Source: Bagarius yarrelli (Eukaryota > Chordata > Actinopteri > Siluriformes > Sisoridae). Taken from it: a stretch of 64,000 nucleotides of DNA. The notes under the pieces were generated by a model. The model did not search any database, was not told the DNA's origin, and saw nothing but the letters and a program-made list of their open reading frames with translations. The DNA lies in the NCBI GenBank assembly GCA_005784505.1, contig VCAZ01000040.1, positions 844,501 through 908,500 on the forward strand, given 5' to 3'. Within the stretch, counting starts at the first letter, position 1; each line of letters begins with the position of its first letter. Both the position numbers and the translations under genes were made by a program. Below are positions 55,656-64,000 of this stretch, piece after piece.

Positions 55656-58600
55656 TTAAGGCTGGTATCCATAGTAGGGATCCTCTGAAAAATGTAACAG
55701 TAAAACCAAGCGAGTCTTTACAAAAGGACATAAACATAATGCACAGTGACCATGGTTATTAAGTGAATCCTAATATACCTGCAGATGGTGGGCTTCCCCG
55801 ATGGCAGCCACTACTGTCACACACACCAGGAGGGCCGATTTCACCTGGCTGTCCTATAACACCAGGAACGCCAGGAATACCTGATTTACCATCCTCACCT
55901 TGAGGGCCTGGGACTCCCATCTTGCTTTCTCCTGGAGGACCTAGTGAAACCCAAACCAATGATAATTTTTAAAAGTATAGATGATCTTATTTCATATACA
56001 TTCAATAGTCAGACAACTACAGAAAATCTGAGAGGCATAGAGGTTAAATATATAAAAAACAAAATACTAAATCTATAATATTTATGAATCTGTTTTAACT
56101 ACTTTTTTGTTCTTATTATATTTGGTTATAAACCAAATTTGGATGTAATAGTATGGTATCCTAACACTTTTTGTGGGTTTTTTTGGACAAATTACAACAC
56201 TATATACTACTTGGAAAATGTTGTAACAATACACCCATACTTTTTATGTTTCAAGTTTTATATGATTACCTGAAAGACCCTTTACTCCTGGTGGTCCCTG
56301 TACATTAGAGCCTCGATCCCCTTTCTCTCCAGGCAAACCTCTACGTCCTATAGAAGAAGTAAAGCCTCTGTTGTTTTTGGACTTAATTTATTTATGTTAC
56401 CCACAATGTCAATCAAACAAGAATATACTGAACGCTTACCCTGCTCACCAGGATACCCTGGTCTGCCCTGCTCCCCTCTGTTTCCTTGTCGACCTGGAGG
56501 ACCTCTGGGTCCTGGCGGTCCTTTACCTCCTGGGATTCCAGGCTCCCCTGGAGGAGCAACAGGCTCCTCATTGGGCACAGGATTGCGTCGAATATCATTT
56601 AAAAAAGCGTCTAACTTTAGCACTTCGTCTATGAAACATTAACATATAGGAAATATTTTTTCATTCAATTAATATTGTCTTTAAAATAAAAAAAGAGTCA
56701 AAGCATAACCAGGCAAAAGAAAAACCAACCATGAACAAGCTTTTCACAGGCCTGAGAGACAAGGTCGTAGATGATAGCAAGAGACTGTGGCTCTCCCTAT
56801 TACACAAAGCACACACATTTACAGTACATCACAAAAGTACAATCAAAAGATCAGATTATGAAGAAGAACAGTAAGCACAGAAATGGAGAGTATGGAGTAT
56901 AGAGAAATACGGTGCATTTCACATACCTTCTCTCCTCTTTCACCTCTAACTCCAGGAAGTCCCTACAAACAAATAAAGGAATCAGCATTTCCTAATATTT
57001 TACTTTAAAGAAACGAAGCTCTAAAGATAAAATTAAAAACACACACACACACACACAAATTATGCATACAATTTATTGATTAATCCTTTTTCTAAAGCAC
57101 ATACTCTACATGCGGTCATGGGGGAGCCGAGAGATTACCCTAAGTATTTAAGGCTTAGACCAATTTTATGTGGCATTATTTAAGTCTTTTAAGATTACTT
57201 GTCACACTGTGCAAGATGAAATCTTATCCAAATTCTATAATAGGGTTTATGTTAATATCTGCTTTACAGGTCAAATTACACAGTAAAGATTCTCTTATAA
57301 AAGATCTGTGTTTGAGGAAAATGTATGATCTGCTTACATCACCAAGTAGCATAATCCTGGCTCATAAACTATAATTAGAGCTATAAAAAGAATTAAACTC
57401 ACAGAAGATCTTATGTTCACAGAACCGGTTCTAAGGCAATAAAAATATTTGGTGTCGTTTGTGGCTGGAATAAACAAAACATAAATTGCTCTTAAACCTC
57501 AATTAACCAAATACATTGTTTTACCATTGCCACTGTATTCATAACGGTCCAAAATATTTGCATCATCAAGTCTTTCACCTACAAGTACACAATACTAAAT
57601 TTCTAGTAAACAATGAACAGTAATCCATTATATCAGTGGTTACATGTGCATAACAAAAAAACCCACGTGAGCAAGTAATAATACTGAATAATTTTATCTA
57701 TTTTCAAGATGGAATTGTTTGAAATTGCTTGATTGTGTAAACTAGCAAGACAAAACACGTACAACCGTATAGATATTATAACTGACCTGCAAATTACTGT
57801 ATATGCATGTAAAACAGATTCAGACTGTCAGCTACGATTTATTTAACCATGATTAAAAAGGTTAAGTATGTGCTTAAGAGATAGTGTTGCTGAAAACATT
57901 CAAGCATTCATTCCTTGCACCTGCAACCGCCAACAAAACACATCATCGCTACATATCAGTGAGCTCGTTTGTTTGTCAAAACCTATAATAATAATAGTAC
58001 TTTTTAGGACAATTTATGTTTTTTCTTATGTTTCATAGGTTTTTTAGGACTGCTCACTAATTTGCCAGGATTTCCAGGACATTTGGGAACCCTGAGAGCA
58101 TGATAGAATTTTACTAATTTTTACTTAGTACTTACTGAGGGTCCCACAGGTCCTACCAGCCCCCTTTCTCCAACAGGCCCTGGGTGGCCTGGTATACCCT
58201 GAAGTCCCTGCAAAAACAAGACAAAAATTGGTTCTGCCTTGATGGACATCTTGTTTCAAAGGACGCATTTTAAGCCTGTTTGAACGCAGTCAGTGTTGCT
58301 ATCTTACCCGTGGCCCTGTAGGCCCTGGGGGTCCCATATTGCCCTCCACACCTCTGGTTCCCTAGTAAAAAATGCACAGCAAAAATTGCATTTATATTAA
58401 GAAATGAGAATTCTTGGTAGCAGATTTGTAGCAGGTAGCGATGTGTCCAGAAAGTTGCTCAGCATTGTGCGGTAATGGTTTGGTGTCCAAGCCAGACACA
58501 ACTAAACTAAATCACCTAAAGTTGTACTTCTGCCCTCTCTTGCTTACATATTTATTTCACATATAGATAGATTATTCAGCTAGCTAGATAAAATGCAGTG

Positions 58601-59983
58601 TAATGATTCCGGCCTCCCACCTCCAGAGGTCGCCCTCGCCTGAGTACTAGGACAATTTTGCTACCACTCCTTGTTGCTAGCAGAACTGCATACACATTGC
58701 AAAGTATTCTTTGCATTTAACCTTACTGAGCGGTCTCTCCATGTCCATGTCCATGTCCATGTCCACGTCCTCTGTTTTTAGTTTATGTCGTCTGCCTATT
58801 GATTTGGATTGGTTTGCCTGGATTTATCCTGCCTTTTTTGTACCGACCTTTGGCTGTTCGTTGACAGTTGAATTTCTGGATTATTGCAAACTCTAAAATC
58901 TTTTACTGCAACATGAATCATTCTCAATCGCAAATCCTCCCAGCAGTTCCTTTTTGTTACCGCCATTTTTGTTATCTAACGTCATCTGCGTTACCTAAAT
59001 GCCCCCCCCAGTTGTCTATCGACTCCTGCCAATCAACATGTAGTCTAACCAGACTGTTCCTTCAGAATGTTTCTTACTTTTAACCAGCATTCCTCTGATT
59101 GGCTATGCACTGCAGATTAACATGTAGTTTAACCAGACTGTTTCTTCAGTTCAAAATTTCTTTTGCCAGTCAATATGTAGTCTAATCGTACTGTCCAGTA
59201 CTGTTTCAGGACTTTCCTTTCTTTTTTAAGGCTTTTGGCTGCCAGCTATTGCCAGTCATCATGTAGGGTAACTTTTTTAAGAGGTACCATTATGACATTA
59301 GACATTTGACCAGAAAACCTTTTTACATAACACTGTGACACACTTATATAGATTTATAGATTTATTATATGATTCACAGAAGCTCGGGAACGTCCCATAA
59401 GGTTTCCCAGGATGAAACACTCATCCTACACACTCTAGTTCTAAATGTTGTAAGGTCATAGACTTGCCTTAGGTCCATGGTTTCCCTCTTCTCCTTTTGG
59501 ACCAGGTGGTCCTGGCAAACCCTTTAAAAAGGACAATGATATAATTGAAAAACCAAGCATGGTGTCTTGATAACACAGTTTTATATTTGATAAAATACAA
59601 GATGCTCACCTGGTTCCCAGGTCTTCCTATTTCACCCTTCTCTCCCCGAATTCCTGGAGGGCCCTAAAGTAACAGTCATACCAAAGAACTGGTTAATATA
59701 GCAGTGTATTTCTTAATAGCCATAACATCTTATTTAGAAGTTAATATGAGCATACTATTTTTCCCATGACTGTTATACCACGAGGGCCCAGGGACCCCTG
59801 AGGACCTATCCCACCCTCTGGTCCAGCTGTGCCTGGGGGTCCCATTTCACCCTAAAGGGGAAAGCAAAGAATATCATATATATAGATATTTACTTTTTTA
59901 TAGTAAGTATAAATAAATAAATGACTACCTGTATCAATAGACATGACAATTATTTACTATCTGCTGCAAAATTTATATAATGT

Positions 59984-60053
<70 letters not shown>

Positions 60054-63000
60054 ATACATTTAATTACGTAAATATGTATAATGTAGATACATTTAATTAT
60101 TACCTTTTGGCCTCCCTCTCCTTTTTCCCCCTTTTGCCCACGAGGGCCAGGTTTCCCCTGAAAATAGGGTACCAGAAGTCAATAATAAAAACCACTTTAA
60201 TAAGATCTGTATGTGTTGTCGACTTACAGGTGATCCTGTATCGCCAGGGGCTCCTGGGATGTTGGATGTACAAGTGCATGCATATGGAAGAGCTGGGCAA
60301 CTCTCTTCATCTCTCTGCAGAAGCCAAAATTGTGGATAAATTTGTAGTGAGAAACATTAGACAGGCAAATGGTCATGTGATCAACAACTAGGCATATACA
60401 AAATAAAATAGAAAAATACCAAGTAAAGCAGGTTATCCAATTAGGTAAATAACAACACTGACACACACAGATAATAAAGAGACTTCAAAAGGTACCACTG
60501 AGAATCTAGCTTAATAACTGGGTGTGATGTAATAAACATAGATGAATAATGAGGGGTTGGGAACAGCATATTTAATAGTTGAACCGCAGCTGTGCTAACT
60601 CATCACTACCTCGTACACAGTTTAGCATGCAGTATGTGAACTAAACTTTTTTCCAGTCAGTCATAGTGTATGCATAGTGTTGTGTGTGTGCATTAGTGGG
60701 TGTGGCTCCTCACCTGAGCAGGCAGGTCACAGCATGTGTCTTCTAAAGCCCAGGTAATGTTACATATGATCTCAAAAGACTGCAGCTGAAACTGAAAAAC
60801 ACAACAAAACAAAATCGATATGCACAAGTCAATAATTTTTTAATTTGTCTTTAATAATAATGCTTTCCTATCCCCAGTGTACAGTCATTGAATTTTGTGT
60901 CACTGCATCTTACTTACAGAAGCTGAGCCACTGCGTGGACCGCGACTACTCACTATCTTCCCCAGCATCTCAAAGCCATCAGTGGGTATATTTCCTAAGG
61001 GACGAGCAGGTCTTTCACCGACCTTCTGGCAGTCCACAGACAGGGATACACTCACCTGACTGATGGACAGGTGAATCTACCATTCACAATAAACAAGAAA
61101 AAACAAGGTGATATACATTATTCTAATCTCTAATCCTGTACTATACATCATTTTAATAATGTTTCCTTGTTTTCATGCTTTATGCACCTTAATTTAATTC
61201 AATTTATTTTATTTGTATAGCGCTTTCATTAACTGACATCGTCTCAAAGAAGCTTTACAAAAAACAGAATTAATTACTTTGTGGAAGCTGCCATAAAAGA
61301 GAGTGTGGACTTGTGACTGGTCAAACGTGAGCTCCTGAACCTCTCCTCTGTAGTCCAGACTAAAGTAGAGCAGCACTTTCTTTTCAGCTGACAAGCACAC
61401 ACACAAAGTTATCATTAAAAAGTCTGTTCAAATAAACCAAAACCTTATTAACATTACAACAATGAAATGTAATTAGTATGAACAAAATGCATAGCAATGT
61501 AAATGACTGATTAACCACAAACACTAGAGACAAAACTATTGTCTTGTCAGGACACCTGATCATCTGTGTATCTTAAACATCCTATTCCAGTTTTAATATC
61601 CTCTAATAAAATGTTTTTTTCACCAGTTTGTGGAGTGTGGCTTTGGGAATTCAGATTTAATTACAATAGTAGTAGTGTTAGCATTAGTTGTGGTCCCATC
61701 AGGTGAGGAAGTCTGGTAAGCATTTAGTGTTTCAGTTCTTCCCAAAGAAAATGTTCAGCTGGGTCAGGGTCAAGTCAGGCCTCGAGTATAGTTACCAAAA
61801 ACCATGATGAAAACAACTATTTTCACTGCACACGGAATTAGTACTAAAATAAATCTCGATGAAAACCAAATACAGTCCAATCTAATTTATAACAGCCCTA
61901 GTAATAAACCAACATCTATTCAGGTAACAGGTTACACAGGTTTTCCCTCCTGGCTTACAATGTCAGTTTAATTGCTGTTTTAAAATAACACTGTGCAACA
62001 TCAGAGCCTTTAGGATTTAAAGATAAGCTACAAGCCCAGACCTCCTTACCTAACAATAGTGCCTGAGCACATTGGTACTATCACTGTTAAATAGTAAAAT
62101 TATCATCAGTCCTGCTCCAAAATCTACTGGAAACACAGCTAAATCACTTTAAATATGTTTTAGCCACTAATGTAAAGAAAACAGTGTTCAAAAACTATCA
62201 ACAGGAAAACTCTATCCAAACTTATCTGTTTTGGTCTTGAATATTCTTACATAACCCTTTCTTAACTTTAAAGTTACACTGTCATTTGTGCCTGTATAAA
62301 TATCAGCGATAAACTTTCTGTCATTTTCACACCACAAATAACTAAATTACCAGCAAAGCTGTGAAAAAAAGATCTAAAGATGGATTAACTGAGCTTTTAA
62401 TGAATTCTACCAGGACCAGTAAAGTAAACCTAGTTACTTTTCCTGATTACCCTATATTTATTCTTAGATTTATTCTTCCCCAAACCGGTAAATAAATATC
62501 TGATTCATATTGTACACAAACCTGTAAATAGATTTAGAAAAATTGGATTGGGTAGGATTTTTAGGAGATATGTGTGTGTGTGTGTGTGTGTGTAATGGTT
62601 TTTAATGATCTGCTTGGATACAAATCTGGTATGGCAAGTTATTTTCCTCATCAAAGACAATTACTACTTAGTGTTAAAGCTAAATGCAGTTTGTCTGAAT
62701 TTTGTAAAGTTTACGGTAAAGACTCATTAACTCATTTTTGAATCTGTGATTGCTGATTGCTGTGTCTGTTTTTGTAGGGACCTTTTAACTCCCTTAAATA
62801 TGACAGTGGAAAAAAACCCAACTGTGGATTGTTTGCTTGAAATGTTAGTCAAATTTTTGCAAATTCTTACAAAGGAGTCACAGCTTTTGCCATCAGCTTT
62901 GCCTATGATAAACTACTCTACATACTCTGTATACTAACATGTATGTAGGCTTATACTAATGTAACACGGCACAGACTAGAAACAGAACAAGTCGTTGACA

Positions 63001-63952
63001 AATTTGGGTGCTTTGATCATTTCTGAAGCAGTTTTATGCAGCATGATTTCTATTACTCACGGTCCAACACCACTCCCATTTTAGGCTGAAAATCATTGTC
63101 AGTGAGCTGCCAAAGAGCAAAGGGCTCCTTGGGTGAATCTTGCAGCAAGCGGAAAGAAATGCTGATAGTGTGCTCTGGAGAAAACCCTGCTGGATGGATG
63201 AAGCTGTAACACAAGCAAAGAAAGACAGACCGTTTTTTTTTCTTTGCGTAGCTAAGTGACTCCTTGGAAGAGTTTTGCTAGTCCTCACCCTGTGCTTTGG
63301 GTTAGCTGTACATCCCTGTAGAGGGTGTAGCTTGGAAGAGTGCTGAAGATAAAAGGTTCTGCTGAAACCCCCTCCACAGTCGAGTGAGCTCGTGGAGTCA
63401 GACCAAATGCCTCCATCATGTTAAAGCCTGCAACACATCATTACTCTTGCTTATCATTTCTAATTACAGTGCTGAATAATACGCTGAGCAACAGTTCGGG
63501 TGTTTACCTTTAACCATGCTGTTCCTGATCGTCATCTCAGGACACACTGTAAATAAAAACACAGCACAAGAAAATTGCAAGTGTTGATTTACTCATTTCC
63601 TGATATTGGTCATGCAGATAGAATAAAATAAATGAAACCTGGGATACTTACTTTCCTTTTGTATAGGATGCAGCTTTGGAGGAACTTGTGCTCTAAATGG
63701 TGCAGCAGCTGAAAAAGAATTCCATAGCAGTATTCTGGAAAAAGGCCAAATCATATAATTGACAGTGTAAGAGTTATTTTTAGAGTCGCCTGATAAGAAA
63801 CTCACCTGTGGGATGGAGGATGGTAACAGCAGTGCTCTCTACTGTTCCCAAGCGGGAGTGCACACTTATCCGATACACCGTCTCTGGCTGCAGCTCATAG
63901 AAACAGTGACTGCTGCTGGTAGATTTTACTGTATCCTCCTTTTTCTGCTTAT
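55656..63952 (-). CDS. col20a1: FACIT collagen, probably collagen alpha-1(XX), 3' part (5' end outside window)
   Basis: Secreted fibril-associated extracellular-matrix collagen. 21 minus-strand exons, 3' to 5': 55656-55684, 55779-55940, 56270-56347, 56440-56628, 56730-56796, 56927-56962, 58136-58207, 58308-58361, 59468-59521, 59610-59663, 59756-59851, 60104-60157, 60228-60314, 60714-60791, 60918-61076, 61278-61387, 63061-63203, 63289-63427, 63508-63546, 63652-63708, 63806-63952. They join in frame over about 634 codons. Order: end of an FN3 domain ([11 protein letters not shown]); TSPN domain ([10 protein letters not shown] to FYGSFHK to CNITW); a Cys-rich linker; a collagenous stretch with 54-nt exons; a non-collagenous insert ([19 protein letters not shown]); a second collagenous stretch; and tail VCDSSGC to DPYYGYQP. 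Gly-X-Y interruptions GITVMG and GSNVQG occur. COL14A1 and COL12A1 are the nearest alternatives. The insert resembles my recollection of COL20A1, and human COL20A1 is also on 20q13. Confidence 0.78.
57036..57058. repeat. (CA)n microsatellite in collagen intron
   Basis: About nine CA units in the intron between the 56927-56962 and 58136-58207 exons. The rest of that intron holds nothing recognisable apart from short CATGTC repeats in the neighbouring intron at 58739-58766. Confidence 0.8.
59988..60051. repeat. (TA)n microsatellite in collagen intron
   Basis: About 30 TA units between the 59756-59851 and 60104-60157 exons. Confidence 0.95.
61197..61258 (+). repeat. fragment of a common teleost repeat
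   Basis: TTCAATTTATTTTATTTGTATAGCGC followed by GACATCGTCTCAAAGAAGC and TTTACA is the familiar start of a widespread fish interspersed repeat. It sits 20 bp from the donor of the 61278-61387 exon. Confidence 0.65.
61278..63427 (-). other. TSPN (thrombospondin N-terminal-like) domain core exons of the collagen gene
   Basis: Three exons (63289-63427, 63061-63203, 61278-61387) encode the laminin-G-like TSPN fold from [10 protein letters not shown] through [23 protein letters not shown] to LFYGSFHK. The fourth, 60918-61076, continues with [20 protein letters not shown]. The intron at 61388-63060 is by far the longest in this part of the gene. It contains a (GT)n run near 62573 but no exon that I could find. 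Confidence 0.85.
62572..62593. repeat. (GT)n microsatellite in the long collagen intron
   Basis: About 11 GT units. Confidence 0.85.
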
Positions 63953-64000
63953 CTAAACCCAAGATAAAAAACATGACATTTTTTTATATTTAAAGCATAA

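Noticed and set aside
56371..56642. 82- to 87-codon plus-strand open frames with proline-rich products
   Set aside because: They are antisense shadows of the collagen exon 56440-56628.

Overview
This window is vertebrate nuclear DNA from a teleost fish. It is AT-rich and intron-containing, and it is crowded with fish-type tRNA-derived SINEs, non-autonomous DNA transposon relics and long microsatellites. The repeat repertoire fits an ostariophysan such as a catfish or characin, but that is an inference and no species is assigned. No prokaryotic or viral gene was seen.

Right half (about 35-64 kb): three protein-coding genes lie head to tail, all on the minus strand. (1) adnp (activity-dependent neuroprotector homeobox) has coding exons at 43490-43597, 39034-39126 and 36071-38920. 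They give a predicted 1016-residue zinc-finger/homeodomain chromatin protein. CpG-rich candidate 5' exons lie at 46.4-47.2 kb and the 3' UTR runs to about 35.0 or 34.6 kb. (2) dpm1 (dolichol-phosphate mannosyltransferase catalytic subunit) has nine coding exons between 48219 and 53695 that join in frame into a complete 249-residue protein. (3) The 3' part of a FACIT collagen gene, most likely col20a1, has 21 exons between 55656 and 63952. They encode the end of the last FN3 domain, the TSPN domain, and two short collagenous stretches separated by a non-collagenous segment. Its 5' part lies beyond the right edge. ADNP and DPM1 are also neighbours on human 20q13, and COL20A1 lies further along the same arm, so this looks like conserved synteny.

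Left half (1 to about 34.6 kb): no convincing protein-coding gene was found. This intergenic stretch holds a 42-bp-unit minisatellite (14.83-16.03 kb), a 0.7-kb CT/ATCT tract beside a CpG-rich patch (17.3-18.35 kb), and a 0.5-kb GATA/GACA array (27.5-28.0 kb). It also holds several SINEs, including one inserted inside another at 29.4-29.75 kb, a MITE with terminal inverted repeats (9.83-10.23 kb), a hAT-like element (22.0-22.4 kb), and paired copies of other fish repeats.

The three genes share no obvious pathway: chromatin regulation, ER glycosylation and extracellular matrix. No new biological system could be demonstrated. The best leads are a 51-bp near-copy of adnp coding sequence just beyond the gene, several strong inverted repeats, alternative adnp 5' donors, a GC-AG intron in the collagen gene, and two CpG/GC-rich patches in the gene desert. 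All exon borders were set by eye from splice consensus and reading-frame continuity, without transcript evidence.
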